NCBI GenBank assembly: GCA_023443925.1
Contig: JAEZSL010000023.1
Span: 1 to 44,216, forward strand
Length of the DNA stretch: 44,216 nt
Source of the DNA: Bacillota bacterium
GTDB taxonomy: Bacteria > Bacillota_A > Clostridia > Lachnospirales > Lachnospiraceae
Reading direction: 5' to 3'
How positions within the stretch are numbered: position 1 is the stretch's first letter; the number at the start of each line of letters is the position of its first letter. Positions 31,934-41,289 of this stretch are shown piece by piece. The notes beneath the pieces were generated by a model. The model did no database searches, was not told the DNA's origin, and worked only from the letters and a program-made list of their open reading frames with translations. The position numbers and the translations under genes are program-made.

Positions 31934-32899
31934 ATGAAGATTATAACAGTTGACAAGAATGAAGCAGGGCAGCGTTTAGATAAGCTACTGATAAAATACC
32001 TTAATAAAGCGCCGAAAAGTTTCATTTATAAAATGCTCCGTAAGAAGAACATAACTTTAAATGGAAAGAAAGCGGAAGGTTCGGAAAAAACACAGTTAGA
32101 TGATGAAATTAAGCTGTTTTTATCCGAGGAAACCATTCAAAATTTCAGTGAGTCATATCAGACAACGCCGATAAAATATGATTTATCTGTGGTATATGAA
32201 GATGCTGATATTTTAGTGGTGAATAAGCCGGCCGGGTTATTGTCTCAAAAGGCTGTAAGGGAGGACATATCCCTGGTAGAACATATCTTGTCCTATCTAC
32301 TTGACACGAAACAGATCACCGAAGAAGAGTTAAATACATTTAAACCCGGAATCTCCAACCGCTTAGACCGTAATACCAGCGGATTGGTAGCAGCCGGTAA
32401 AACCCTTGCCGGTCTGCAGACCCTGTCGGAATTATTCCGGGACAGAACTCTGGATAAGTATTATTTATGTATTGTAAAGGGAAACATTGGGGAAGCACAG
32501 AAAATTAACGGTTATCTGCTTAAAGATGAAAAAACCAATAAAGTATCCATAACCGGGAATTTCCTGGAAGGAAGCGAACCGATACGTACGGAATATGAAC
32601 CGGTAAAAGGAAATTCACGTTATACTTTACTCCGGGTGAAGCTAATTACCGGTAAAACCCATCAGATACGTGCTCATTTAAGCAGCATCGGCCATCCGGT
32701 TATCGGCGACGGCAAGTATGGGAGTAAAGAAGTTAATCTTGAATTAAGAAAAGCCTTCCGGCTTGAACATCAGCTGCTCCATTCTTATCAGATGGTGTTT
32801 CCAGAAATGACAGGAAAATTCGAATATCTTTCAGGCAAGATTATAACAGCACCGCTTCCGGATTATTTTATACGGATACAGAATGAATTATTTCATTAG
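31934..32899 (+). CDS. Pseudouridine synthase, RluC/RluD family
   Basis: 321 residues with an N-terminal S4 domain (residues 13-60, QRLDKLLIKYLNKAPKSFIY) and catalytic Asp145 in SNRLDRNTSGLVAAGKT; VVNKPAGLLSQK and KTHQIRAHLSSIGHPVIGD are family signatures. It isomerises uridines in 23S rRNA, probably a RluD- or RluC-type site. GGAGAAGGC precedes the ATG. It is separate from the upstream gene by 128 bases with no clear terminator. Confidence 0.93.
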   Translation: MKIITVDKNEAGQRLDKLLIKYLNKAPKSFIYKMLRKKNITLNGKKAEGSEKTQLDDEIKLFLSEETIQNFSESYQTTPIKYDLSVVYEDADILVVNKPAGLLSQKAVREDISLVEHILSYLLDTKQITEEELNTFKPGISNRLDRNTSGLVAAGKTLAGLQTLSELFRDRTLDKYYLCIVKGNIGEAQKINGYLLKDEKTNKVSITGNFLEGSEPIRTEYEPVKGNSRYTLLRVKLITGKTHQIRAHLSSIGHPVIGDGKYGSKEVNLELRKAFRLEHQLLHSYQMVFPEMTGKFEYLSGKIITAPLPDYFIRIQNELFH

Positions 32900-32927
32900 T
32901 CTTACTTAATATTCACATGGGAAGCAG

Positions 32928-32996
32928 ATAATTATGAAATGATATACTTTACGAATATGCCCTACAATCGGTAAAACAAAGGTATTTCATAATTAT
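32928..32996. repeat. Perfect 13 bp inverted repeat before recU
   Basis: ATAATTATGAAAT (32928-32940) and ATTTCATAATTAT (32984-32996) are exact complements, 43 bases apart, 31 bases before ATG 33028. The arms could be an operator or a hairpin with a large loop. Confidence 0.7.
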
Positions 32997-33027
32997 ATAA
33001 CAAGGAAGCCAGGAAAGGAGGGGGGAT

Positions 33028-33591
33028 ATGCCTTCATGGAATTCCAGAGGCCTTAGAGGTTCCTCATTAGAAGAGTTTATTAATTTAACTAATACAAAGT
33101 ACAGGGAAAAAAAACTGGCTCTGATTCAGAAAATACCTACACCAATCACTCCCACCAGTATAGATAAAGAAAAGAGACATATTACTTTAGCTTATTTTGA
33201 AGAAAAAAGTACGGTCGATTATATCGGCGTCGTTCAAGGTGTACCTGTCTGTTTTGATGCAAAAGAATGTGCGGTAGATACCTTTGCCCTGCAGAATGTA
33301 CATGAACATCAGGTTAACTTTATGAAAGACTTTGAAGAACAGGGAGGGATTGCTTTCCTGTTGATTTATTATTCAAAGAGAAATCTATATTATTATCTGT
33401 CATTTAAACAGCTGAATGAATTCTGGGAAAGAGCAAAAAACGGCGGAAGGAAAAGCTTTCGCTTTGATGAACTGGATCTGGAGAATGAAATACCCTGCAG
33501 GAATAGTATGTTTATTCATTATATTGAAAACATTGCAAAGGATATGGCCGAACGGGAAGAGGAAAATGGTACTGCCGCCAATAACGGTTGA
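33028..33591 (+). CDS. recU: Holliday junction resolvase RecU
   Basis: 187 residues. RecU cleaves four-way DNA junctions during recombination and chromosome segregation. The start SWNSRGLRGSSLEEFINLTN is the RecU signature; the metal-binding core is DYIGVVQGVPVCFDAKECA, with Asp and Glu-Cys-type residues around Lys, and NVHEHQVNFMKDFEEQGGIA. AAAGGAGGGGGG precedes the ATG. In Bacillus recU neighbours ponA; here no penicillin-binding gene is adjacent. Confidence 0.92.
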   Translation: MPSWNSRGLRGSSLEEFINLTNTKYREKKLALIQKIPTPITPTSIDKEKRHITLAYFEEKSTVDYIGVVQGVPVCFDAKECAVDTFALQNVHEHQVNFMKDFEEQGGIAFLLIYYSKRNLYYYLSFKQLNEFWERAKNGGRKSFRFDELDLENEIPCRNSMFIHYIENIAKDMAEREEENGTAANNG

Positions 33592-33714
33592 CAGACCGGA
33601 TGGATTGTAATATAATGATTTAACATTATCGTGGTAGCGAATTATCACGTTACTATAATAAAGCATAAATGACTGTATGCTTATTACCAGTTCCAGGATG
33701 AGATATAATGAAAT

Positions 33715-33910
33715 GTTAATAGTTATTAAAATGTATAATAAGTGATAAAGAAGTGATATTTAGCTATTAAGATGTGTAATAAATGATAAAGAAGTGATAT
33801 TCAGTTATGAAGATGTGCAAGTTATTAATAAGTGATATACAGTTATGAATATGTGTAATAGGTTATAAAGACGAGATAATTAGTTATAAAGATTAGTAAT
33901 ACTATAAAGA
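33715..33910. repeat. Tandem repeat array, left part (~39-41 bp units)
   Basis: At least five degenerate units begin with AGTTAT-like sequence and contain TAAAGA, TGTAATA and GTGATA or GAGATAATT. Units further right are more alike; the last complete unit is 39 bp and nearly the same as the first unit after the insertion element. The array continues at 35669. No ORF. Confidence 0.8.
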
Positions 33911-34111
33911 TAAACTGTACCCTAGATAGTAGACACGATAGTATAGAGCGAACCCCATTTAAGGACAGTGTTGTATAGCTCAACAAATGGCTGAAAATCA
34001 ACGTAAATCTCAGAGTGAAGATTTGGGAAAGAGAATGAACCTAAGTTTCGGACAGATTTTTAGATTTGAAAGTAGAACATGTGATATACTCTGAGTAGAG
34101 CTCAGGAGGAA

Positions 34112-34540
34112 ATGGACATGAACCGAAACAAGTTCACAAAGAGAGAAATTCAGCTAATCAAAAATAATCCGTACACCTATAAGGTAACAGAGGCTCAAAT
34201 CTGCTACACGAAAGAATTCAAAGAAGAATTCTGGCGCAGGTACCAAACAGGTGAGACGCCAAGAGCAATCGTTGAAGCACTGGGATATGATCCAGATATG
34301 ATAGGCCAATCACGTATAAATGGTCTTCAGATAAATATTTCCAAACAGGCTAAGCGAGAGGGAGGCTTTACACAAGGAAAGGGACCTGGTCGTAAAAGAA
34401 AGCTTCAGAGAGAACTTTATGATGTGGAGCAAAAACCAACCGAGGAAACAATCGTTAAGATGCAGCATGAACTCTTGTATCTACGCCAGGAAGTTGAGTT
34501 TCTAAAAAAAATTACTTCAATCAAAGATACAAAGAAGTAA
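34112..34540 (+). CDS. IS3-family OrfA, DNA-binding protein
   Basis: 142 residues. Helix-turn-helix region (about 40-75, EFWRRYQTGETPRAIVEALGYD) followed by a basic stretch (KGPGRKRKLQ) and a leucine-zipper-like end (MQHELLYLRQEVEFLKKI). It binds the element ends and regulates transposition. The ATG follows AGGAGG. Near the end, codons cta-aaa-aaa at 34502-34510 contain an A-AAA-AAA slip site. Confidence 0.85.
   Translation: MDMNRNKFTKREIQLIKNNPYTYKVTEAQICYTKEFKEEFWRRYQTGETPRAIVEALGYDPDMIGQSRINGLQINISKQAKREGGFTQGKGPGRKRKLQRELYDVEQKPTEETIVKMQHELLYLRQEVEFLKKITSIKDTKK
34504..34511 (+). promoter_or_regulatory. Candidate -1 frameshift site in the IS element
   Basis: A run of eight A, in the OrfA frame A-AAA-AAA. 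A shift of -1 here continues without a stop through 34551 into OrfB and would give an OrfAB fusion, the usual IS3 transposase. No downstream pseudoknot was established. Confidence 0.6.
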
Positions 34541-34551
34541 GGGCTGCGCTT

Positions 34552-35583
34552 ATGGGAAAATCAGCGCCAGTGTTTGAGATTATTTACCAGACAGTGCAAG
34601 AAAACAACAACGAATTAAGTGTTGAAATGCTCTGCGAAATGTCAGGTGTATCGAGATCCGGTTATTACGCCTGGGTGTCAGCTATTCCAGACAGAATGCG
34701 TCGGGAAGAGGAAGACAGAACAGATTTTAAATTAATCCTAATCGCTTTTAATAAGCGTGGATATACAAAAGGAGCAAGGGGCATATATATGTGTCTTCTT
34801 CACATGGAACCGCCAGTTGTAATGAATTTAAAGAAAATCCGAAGGCTGATGAAGAAGTATAATCTTCAATGTCCGGTAAGACAGGCGAACCCATACAGGC
34901 AGATGCAGAAAGCATTGAAAACAAGTAATTACGCAGACAATCTGTTACAGCGAGAATTCGAGTGCTATGGTCCAAGAATGATACTTTTAACAGATATCAC
35001 ATATATCCCTTACAACAGCAAGTTTGCGTACTTGTCAGTAATACTTGATGCATTTACAAAACAGATTTTATCGTATGTTTTAAGTGAATCGCTTGAGATT
35101 GATTTCGTAAGGGAATCTGTAGAAATATTGGTTAAGGATCATGGAATGGATTTACAAAAAGAAACCATCATTCACAGTGATCAAGGCAGTCATTATACGA
35201 GTATTACATTTATCAGAATCCTGAAGGATAATGACATAAGACAGTCAATGTCACGAAGGGGAAATTGCTGGGATAACGCTCCTCAGGAAAGCTTCTTTGG
35301 GCATATGAAAGACCACTTGATGGAAAGAATTGATAAGGCAATAAAATTTTATCAGGTAAAAGAAGCTGTTGATGATTACATGGATTATTACAACAATGAG
35401 CGTTACGTATGGGATCTGGCATATTTGTCACCAAATGAGTATTATCAGTTTTGCGTAACAGGAAAGTATCCGTTAGATATCCCAAAATCACCGAAGCCTC
35501 CAATGATAGAAAAGAAATCGGAGGAATTAGGACAAAAGAAAGATTCTGATGCAGTGGAAACTGTTGAGAATAAATGTAGTTAA
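34552..35583 (+). CDS. IS3-family OrfB transposase (DDE integrase)
   Basis: 343 residues. N-terminal HTH_21-like region (LSVEMLCEMSGVSRSGYYAW) and an rve integrase core. The catalytic triad is Asp148 (LLTDITYIP), Asp210 (IIHSDQGSHYTS) and Glu246 (NAPQESFFGHMK), with exactly 35 residues between the last two, the DD(35)E pattern. It is read from ATG 34552 or, more likely, by frameshift from OrfA. The C-terminal tail (PKSPKPPMIEKKSEELGQ) is longer than usual. Confidence 0.92.
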   Translation: MGKSAPVFEIIYQTVQENNNELSVEMLCEMSGVSRSGYYAWVSAIPDRMRREEEDRTDFKLILIAFNKRGYTKGARGIYMCLLHMEPPVVMNLKKIRRLMKKYNLQCPVRQANPYRQMQKALKTSNYADNLLQREFECYGPRMILLTDITYIPYNSKFAYLSVILDAFTKQILSYVLSESLEIDFVRESVEILVKDHGMDLQKETIIHSDQGSHYTSITFIRILKDNDIRQSMSRRGNCWDNAPQESFFGHMKDHLMERIDKAIKFYQVKEAVDDYMDYYNNERYVWDLAYLSPNEYYQFCVTGKYPLDIPKSPKPPMIEKKSEELGQKKDSDAVETVENKCS

Positions 35584-35671
35584 TTTTATAGAAAGAGAAT
35601 ATCACAAGCCGATACACTTTTGAATAGCAACTCTATTCTATTGTGTCCTTGACTTGGGGTACAGTTTAAGA

Positions 35672-35880
35672 CAAGATAATTAGTTATAAAGATTAGTAAT
35701 ACTATAAAGGCGAGATAATTAGTTATAAAGATGAGTAATAACTATGAAGACGAGATAAAGCTATAAAGAACTGTAATAAGCTGTGAAAGCCTTATTATTA
35801 TTTATGTAAAGTGATAAGTTATAATAGTGCGATAATAAGTAAGTAAAAAAGCAATAATAGGTTATGAAAATGTATTAATT
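35672..35880. repeat. Tandem repeat array, right part
   Basis: Continues the array at 33715: two units nearly identical to the one left of the insertion (GATAATTAGTTATAAAGAT core), then increasingly diverged copies. A possible -10 box TATAAT at 35820-35825, with a poor -35, might serve hisZ. Confidence 0.75.
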
Positions 35881-35942
35881 GAGTTAACAGGCTTAGTCTT
35901 AGTTTCATGAATAGCAAGGCAGGTGCAGAAGTGAGGAAGAAT

Positions 35943-37208
35943 ATGATTGAAAAATTATTACATACGCCGGAAGGTGTAAGAGATATCTACAATACGGAAT
36001 GTGAAAGAAAAATTGAATTACAGAACCGTCTGCACCATGTAATGGAACTCCATGGGTTTAAGGACATACAGACACCTACTTTTGAATTTTTTGATATTTT
36101 CAGTAAAGAGCGGGGAACCGTTGCCGCTAAGGATATGTATAAGTTCTTTGACCGGGATGGCAATACTCTGGTCCTAAGACCCGATATTACCCCATCAATT
36201 GCAAGATGTGCCGCAAAATACTATAAAGAGGAGACTTTTCCGGTGAGACTGTGTTATATGGGCAGTACCTTTATCAATAACAGCAGTTATCAGGGAAAAT
36301 TAAAGGAATCCACCCAGCTTGGAGCGGAATTAATAAATGATGCTTCTGCGGATGCGGATGCCGAAATGCTGGCGCTTACTATTGAATGCCTGCTAAAAGC
36401 CGGCTTAAAGGAATTTCAGGTTGAGATAGGAGAAGCGGATTTCTTCCGGGGGTTGGTAGAAGAAGCTGGTTTTGATGAAGATGAAGAGAATCAGCTGCGT
36501 ATTCTCATTGAGGAAAAAAATATGTTTGGGGTGGAAGAGATCATCTCAAATAAAGAAATCAGCAGTGATTTAAAAACCGTATTTCTGACCTTGCCGGAGC
36601 TATTTGGCACCGCGGATAAACTGGTGGATGCCAAAAGCTTAACAAAAAATCCAAGAGCGTTAAAAGCCATCGAGCGGCTGGAAGAGTTATATACCATTTT
36701 AACTGCTTATGGGCTGGAAAAATACATTACCTTTGATCTTGGTATGTTAAGTAAATATAATTATTATACCGGTATTATTTTCCGGGCATATACTTACGGA
36801 ACCGGGGATACCGTTGCCAACGGCGGCCGTTATGATAATCTGGTAGGGCAGTTTGGCAAAGAAGCACCGGCTATCGGTCTGGCGGTTATGGTTGACCAGC
36901 TAATGCTTGCTTTAACCAGACAAAAGATAGATATAAAACAGGGCACGGAAAACACCTTAATTTTATATAAAAAAAATCTGCTGGAGAATGCAATTTTACT
37001 TGCGAATCATTTTCGGAATCAGGATATGAATATGGAGTTATTATGCATTAACGAGAATTTGCCACTGGAAGATTACATTTCCTATTCCAGAAGGAATGGA
37101 AACGGCGGTATCCTGTATTTTGAGACGGCTTCCTTAATCCAGGTGATTAATGCAGAGAGCGGGGAGATACAAAAGGCAGGGATTCAGGATTTCCTCATGA
37201 ATAAGTGA
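35943..37208 (+). CDS. hisZ: ATP phosphoribosyltransferase regulatory subunit HisZ
   Basis: 421 residues from ATG 35943 (GAGG about 9 bases upstream). A histidyl-tRNA synthetase paralogue without tRNA activity, which activates the short form of HisG. It shows class II synthetase features ([29 protein letters not shown] text [15 protein letters not shown], and the motif 3 region [12 protein letters not shown]). The HisS anticodon-binding domain is reduced to a short tail, and the pairing with hisG (16 bases downstream) favours HisZ over HisS. First gene of the his operon here. Confidence 0.92.
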   Translation: MIEKLLHTPEGVRDIYNTECERKIELQNRLHHVMELHGFKDIQTPTFEFFDIFSKERGTVAAKDMYKFFDRDGNTLVLRPDITPSIARCAAKYYKEETFPVRLCYMGSTFINNSSYQGKLKESTQLGAELINDASADADAEMLALTIECLLKAGLKEFQVEIGEADFFRGLVEEAGFDEDEENQLRILIEEKNMFGVEEIISNKEISSDLKTVFLTLPELFGTADKLVDAKSLTKNPRALKAIERLEELYTILTAYGLEKYITFDLGMLSKYNYYTGIIFRAYTYGTGDTVANGGRYDNLVGQFGKEAPAIGLAVMVDQLMLALTRQKIDIKQGTENTLILYKKNLLENAILLANHFRNQDMNMELLCINENLPLEDYISYSRRNGNGGILYFETASLIQVINAESGEIQKAGIQDFLMNK

Positions 37209-37224
37209 CAGGAGGGGAGTTATT

Positions 37225-37878
37225 ATGAGATATTTAACATTTGCCCTGGCAAAAGGCAGACTGGCGAAAAAGACACTGGAAATATTGGAACAAATCGGGT
37301 TTTCCTGTGAAGAAATGAAAGACCCCAATTCCAGAAAGCTGATTTTTGTTAATGAAGAACAGAAAATAAAAATATTCCTGGCAAAAGCCAATGATGTTCC
37401 TACTTATGTGGAATACGGTGCCGCCGACATCGGTGTTGTCGGACGGGATACCATCCTGGAGGAAGGGCGGAAGCTGTATGAAGTAATCGATTTAGGCCTG
37501 GGCAGATGCCGTATGTGTGTGGCCGGTCCAAAAGAAGCAAAGGAATTATTGCAGCACGGAGAATTAATCCGGGTAGCAACAAAATACCCCAACATAGCCA
37601 AGGATTATTTTTATAATAAAAAGCACCAAACCGTAGAAATCATAAAATTAAACGGCTCCATAGAACTGGCTCCCATCGTAGGCCTGGCCGAAGTAATTGT
37701 GGATATCGTGGAAACCGGCTCCACCTTAAAGGAGAACGGCCTTGAGGTGCTTGAAGAAATATGCCCTTTATCTGCGAGAATGGTTGTAAATCAGGTAAGC
37801 ATGAAGATGGAGCATGAACGTATAACCGGATTAATCAATGCATTAAGAGAAGTACAAACGAATAATAAGGAGGTGTAA
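37225..37878 (+). CDS. hisG: ATP phosphoribosyltransferase, short form (HisG)
   Basis: 217 residues, catalytic subunit of the first step of histidine synthesis (ATP plus PRPP). The short length, without the regulatory domain of long HisG, means it needs HisZ, encoded just upstream. Motifs: [39 protein letters not shown], and the PRPP-binding [18 protein letters not shown]. Ribosome site AGGAGGGGAG. Confidence 0.96.
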   Translation: MRYLTFALAKGRLAKKTLEILEQIGFSCEEMKDPNSRKLIFVNEEQKIKIFLAKANDVPTYVEYGAADIGVVGRDTILEEGRKLYEVIDLGLGRCRMCVAGPKEAKELLQHGELIRVATKYPNIAKDYFYNKKHQTVEIIKLNGSIELAPIVGLAEVIVDIVETGSTLKENGLEVLEEICPLSARMVVNQVSMKMEHERITGLINALREVQTNNKEV

Positions 37879-37882
37879 GTAT

Positions 37883-39175
37883 ATGAAGATAGTGAAACTG
37901 GATGCGGATTCAAGGAAGAACATACTGGAGAATTTATTAAAAAGAAGCCCAAACCAGTATGAGAATTATGCGGAAACAGTTAATCAGATTATTGAAGATA
38001 TCAGGAAAAGAAAAGACCTTGCCTTATTTGAATATACAAAGCGTTTTGATAAAGCGGAACTGAATCGGGATTCCATAAGAGTTTCGGCGGAAGAAATAAA
38101 AGAAGCCTATGCTTTAATTGATCCGGATGTACTTAATGTTATCCGAAAGGCTGCAAAAAACATTGAAATCTATCATGCAAAGCAAAAGCAGTACAGCTGG
38201 TTTGACAGTGAACCATGCGGTATCATACTGGGACAGAAAGTAACCCCGATCGGGGCTGTGGGTGTTTATGTACCGGGTGGCAAGGCAGCATATCCTTCCT
38301 CCGTTTTAATGAACGTGATACCTGCCAGAGTAGCCGGGGTGGAACGCATTGCCATGGTAACGCCGCCGGATTCCGACGGAAAGGTTTATGCCGGGACTTT
38401 GGTGGCGGCCAATGAAGCCGGGGTTACCGAAATATATAAGGTCGGTGGTGCTCAGGCAATTGCCGCCCTTGCCCATGGAACTGAGAGTATTAGGAAAGTG
38501 GATAAGATTGTTGGCCCTGGTAATATTTATGTTGCGCTTGCTAAAAAAGCGGTGTATGGTCATGTCAGTATTGATTCCATAGCCGGTCCCAGCGAGATAC
38601 TGGTAATTGCAGATGAAACTGCGAATCCCAGATATGTGGCAGCAGATCTGTTGTCCCAGGCCGAACATGATGAACTGGCTTCCGCTATTTTAATTACTAC
38701 CAGTCAGGAAGTGGCAGAACAGGTATCCTTAGAGGTGGAACGTTTCACAGAAACCTTGTCCAGAAAAGAGATCATTATTAAATCACTGGAGAATTACGGA
38801 TATATTCTGCTGGCCGATACAATAGAAGAAGCTGTGGAAGCTGCCAATGAAATTGCATCCGAGCATTTGGAAATCCTGACAAGAGATCCATTTATGATAA
38901 TGACGAAAATAAAAAATGCCGGTGCCATCTTTTTAGGTGAGTACAGCAGTGAACCTCTGGGTGACTATTTTGCCGGTCCGAATCATGTCCTGCCGACCAA
39001 CGGAACAGCGAAATTCTTTTCACCCCTTGGTGTTGACGATTTTATTAAGAAGTCCAGTATTATATCTTATTCCAGAGAAGCGCTGGAGACAGTCTATCCG
39101 GATATTGTGAAGTTTGCAAAGGCAGAAGGTTTAACTGCCCATGCCAATTCCATAGCAGTCCGGTTTGAATCTTAA
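37883..39175 (+). CDS. hisD: Histidinol dehydrogenase
   Basis: 430 residues; oxidises histidinol to histidine in two NAD-dependent steps at a zinc site. Motifs: GAVGVYVPGGKAAYPSSVLM, VGGAQAIAALAHGTESI, KIVGPGNIYVALAKK, and DLLSQAEHDELASA with Gln and His zinc ligands; the second His ligand region EHLEIL and the catalytic Glu/His pair near the end (GPNHVLPT) are present. Four bases after hisG, whose frame contains its ribosome site AGGAGG. Confidence 0.97.
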   Translation: MKIVKLDADSRKNILENLLKRSPNQYENYAETVNQIIEDIRKRKDLALFEYTKRFDKAELNRDSIRVSAEEIKEAYALIDPDVLNVIRKAAKNIEIYHAKQKQYSWFDSEPCGIILGQKVTPIGAVGVYVPGGKAAYPSSVLMNVIPARVAGVERIAMVTPPDSDGKVYAGTLVAANEAGVTEIYKVGGAQAIAALAHGTESIRKVDKIVGPGNIYVALAKKAVYGHVSIDSIAGPSEILVIADETANPRYVAADLLSQAEHDELASAILITTSQEVAEQVSLEVERFTETLSRKEIIIKSLENYGYILLADTIEEAVEAANEIASEHLEILTRDPFMIMTKIKNAGAIFLGEYSSEPLGDYFAGPNHVLPTNGTAKFFSPLGVDDFIKKSSIISYSREALETVYPDIVKFAKAEGLTAHANSIAVRFES

Positions 39176-39192
39176 GAAGGGGGAGAAGGAAA

Positions 39193-39783
39193 TTGGAAAG
39201 AACGGCAGATATACAAAGGAAAACCAAAGAAACCGGCATCGTCATGCAGCTGGATTTGGACGGAACCGGTTTAGCGGATATTAATACGGGTATCGGTTTC
39301 TTTGATCATATGTTAAACAGTTTCGCAAGACATGGTTTTTTCGACTTAAAGCTGAATGTTGCAGGAGATCTGCATGTGGATGCACATCATACCGTTGAGG
39401 ATACGGGTATTGTACTGGGGCAGGCAATAAAATCCGCCCTGGGAGACAAAAAGGGAATAAAGCGTTACGGCAGTACTATGCTTCCCATGGATGATGCGCT
39501 GGTTTTATGTGCCATTGATTTATCCGGAAGACCTTATCTGGCTTATGATGTAAATTTAACAATGGAACGAGTAGGTTATATGGATACGGAATTAGTAAAA
39601 GAATTTTTTTATGCGGTAAGTTATGCGGCCGGTATGAATCTGCATATTAAAATGCTTAACGGAACCAATAACCATCATATTATTGAAGCCGTATTTAAAG
39701 CTTTTGCCAGAGCACTGGACGAAGCGGCGGGATATGATGCCAGAATCACGGACGTTCTTTCCACGAAAGGAACGGTAGATTAA
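39193..39783 (+). CDS. hisB: Imidazoleglycerol-phosphate dehydratase
   Basis: 196 residues, monofunctional dehydratase without the phosphatase domain found in enteric HisB. TTG start after GGGGGAGAAGGA. Manganese-binding motifs are GFFDHMLNSFARHG, DLHVDAHHTVEDTGI and NNHHIIEAVFKAFA, and the KGTVD C-terminus is also typical. It follows hisD by 17 bases. Confidence 0.96.
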   Translation: MERTADIQRKTKETGIVMQLDLDGTGLADINTGIGFFDHMLNSFARHGFFDLKLNVAGDLHVDAHHTVEDTGIVLGQAIKSALGDKKGIKRYGSTMLPMDDALVLCAIDLSGRPYLAYDVNLTMERVGYMDTELVKEFFYAVSYAAGMNLHIKMLNGTNNHHIIEAVFKAFARALDEAAGYDARITDVLSTKGTVD

Positions 39784-39804
39784 AAGTATTTGGAGGCGAC
39801 GCTT

Positions 39805-41064
39805 TTGTATAAGAAGATTATTCCGTATATAAATTGTGAAAATGAATTGCCGGTTAATATTACGGCTGAGGCCGTGCAATACGAAACCGGCGGTGCAGAC
39901 GAATTGTTTTTATATAACTACTCCACAGATGAAGCATCCAGAGAGGAATTTTTAGGTGTTGTTAAGGAGATTGAAAGACAAATCGATATTCCCGTCTATA
40001 TCGGCTGTTATGTGGAACGCTTTGAAGATATTAAAAAGGCTTTGTATACCGGGGCATCCTACGTTATTGTAAAGTATTCCTTAATAGCTCAGAATGCAGT
40101 TATTAAAGAAGCTTCCGAACGGTTTGGAAAGGATACCATCCTCCTTGAACTGGAGGATTATAAGGAGATTTACAATAAGGAACGGATGGATTTTTTTAAG
40201 GAGCTGGGAGTTTATGCCTTGTTGTTAAAACAGATAGAATTAACGGAAGAAATCCTTGGGCAGTTAACGGAATGCGGTTTTCCCATACTGATCAGGGACA
40301 GTCTTGCTGATAATGACATGGTTTCACTGCTAGAACCTGCCAATGTACTTGGTATCACCACGAATTACTTTAAAAATAAAGACATGTTTAAAGCAAAACA
40401 ATCTCTAAAAACCCGAAACATTGAGGTGAATACCTTTGACAGCAGTATAGAGTTCAGTGAATTTAAATTAAACAGTGACGGTCTTATTCCGGTGGTGGTT
40501 CAGGAATATAAGACCAACGAGGTATTAATGGTGGCCTATATGAATGAAGAAGCGTTCCGTAAGACCATTGAAACCGGCAGAATGACTTATTTCAGCAGAA
40601 GCCGCAGCGCCTTATGGACCAAAGGGGAAACTTCCGGCCATTTCCAATATGTGAAAGCGCTGATGTTAGATTGTGATAAGGATACCATTCTGGCCAAGGT
40701 GCTGCAGATTGGCCCTGCCTGCCATACGGGAAACCAATCCTGTTTTTATACGGAACTGGTTAAAAAAGAATATGATGATACCAATCCGCTGACTGTTTTC
40801 AATGAAGTATTTGGCGTTATTCTGGATCGTAAAAAAAATCCGAAAGCCGGATCTTATACAAACTATCTGTTTGATAAAGGGATTGATAAAATTCTGAAAA
40901 AATGCGGGGAGGAAGCTACGGAAATAATTATAGCGGCAAAAAATCCTGATTCCGAGGAATTAAAATATGAAATCTCAGATTTCCTGTATCATATGATGGT
41001 GCTGATGGCTGAATGTAAGGTGGACTGGTCCGATATCGTAAAGGAACTTGCGCACAGAAGATAG
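39805..41064 (+). CDS. hisIE: HisIE with an extra N-terminal HisA/HisF-like barrel
   Basis: 419 residues from TTG 39805 (GGAGG at 39792, 8 bases away); a TTG at 39790 overlaps that site. Residues ~220-315 are phosphoribosyl-AMP cyclohydrolase (His[44 protein letters not shown]). Residues ~330-419 are phosphoribosyl-ATP pyrophosphatase (His[17 protein letters not shown]). Residues 1-215 look like a HisA/HisF (beta-alpha)8 barrel ([37 protein letters not shown]), but the catalytic Asp of HisF in LDV is replaced (PYINCEN), so this part is likely a non-catalytic or altered barrel. Steps 2 and 3 of the pathway are covered by HisI and HisE. Last his gene here; hisA, hisF, hisH and hisC are absent from the window. 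Confidence 0.9.
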   Translation: MYKKIIPYINCENELPVNITAEAVQYETGGADELFLYNYSTDEASREEFLGVVKEIERQIDIPVYIGCYVERFEDIKKALYTGASYVIVKYSLIAQNAVIKEASERFGKDTILLELEDYKEIYNKERMDFFKELGVYALLLKQIELTEEILGQLTECGFPILIRDSLADNDMVSLLEPANVLGITTNYFKNKDMFKAKQSLKTRNIEVNTFDSSIEFSEFKLNSDGLIPVVVQEYKTNEVLMVAYMNEEAFRKTIETGRMTYFSRSRSALWTKGETSGHFQYVKALMLDCDKDTILAKVLQIGPACHTGNQSCFYTELVKKEYDDTNPLTVFNEVFGVILDRKKNPKAGSYTNYLFDKGIDKILKKCGEEATEIIIAAKNPDSEELKYEISDFLYHMMVLMAECKVDWSDIVKELAHRR

Positions 41065-41074
41065 GAACCCGCAT

Positions 41075-41105
41075 ACTTAAAATAAAAATGGAAAATATTT
41101 TAAGT
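41075..41105. other. AT-rich inverted repeat after hisIE
   Basis: ACTTAAAATA and TATTTTAAGT, 10 bp with an 11-base loop, 10 bases after the hisIE stop. Too AT-rich and without a T-run, so only a possible 3' end stabiliser. Confidence 0.35.
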
Positions 41106-41112
41106 AAATAGC

Positions 41113-41141
41113 TTGCATTAAATATTAATAAGTGTTATAAT
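41113..41141 (+). promoter_or_regulatory. Promoter of the rimP-nusA-infB operon
   Basis: TTGCAT (41113-41118), 17-base spacer, TATAAT (41136-41141). Predicted start near 41148, with a leader of ~140 bases. Confidence 0.8.
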
Positions 41142-41174
41142 ACTCTAATGTAAGTATGATATAGCGACGAATGG

Positions 41175-41242
41175 GAGTGGACGAAAGTCCACTCTTTATA
41201 TTTGCGTATGTAACCAAGATGTCTGCCTCGCGGCAGCAGACT
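41175..41242 (+). promoter_or_regulatory. Structured leader of the rimP operon
   Basis: An 8 bp stem GAGTGGAC (41175-41182) and GTCCACTC (41187-41194) with a GAAA tetraloop is followed by TTTATATTT, a weak terminator-like ending. A second hairpin lies near 41221-41242 (GTCTGC and GCAGAC arms). A regulatory leader of the nusA operon is a reasonable reading, possibly under NusA control; not shown. Confidence 0.55.
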
Positions 41243-41289
41243 TTGTAACGAACAAACTGTTGCTTTTTGCGGCAAGTCCCGGAGGGTAT

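Larger units (their letters stand above)
33911..35668 (+). mobile_element. IS3-family insertion sequence, 1758 bp
   Basis: Terminal inverted repeats start with TAAACTGTACCC at both ends (12 bp perfect, 29 of 38 overall). The flanks give a 3 bp duplication, AGA (33908-33910 and 35669-35671). Removing the element restores the tandem repeat unit exactly. It carries orfA and orfB in the IS3 layout. A shorter boundary at TGTACCC would lack a target duplication. Both open frames look intact, so the copy may be active. Confidence 0.9.

Noticed and set aside
33715..35880. CRISPR array
   Set aside because: Units are continuous degenerate tandem copies without unique spacers, and no cas gene is present.
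38215..38415. 66-codon ORF within hisD in another frame
   Set aside because: It overlaps the conserved hisD core and has no own ribosome site.
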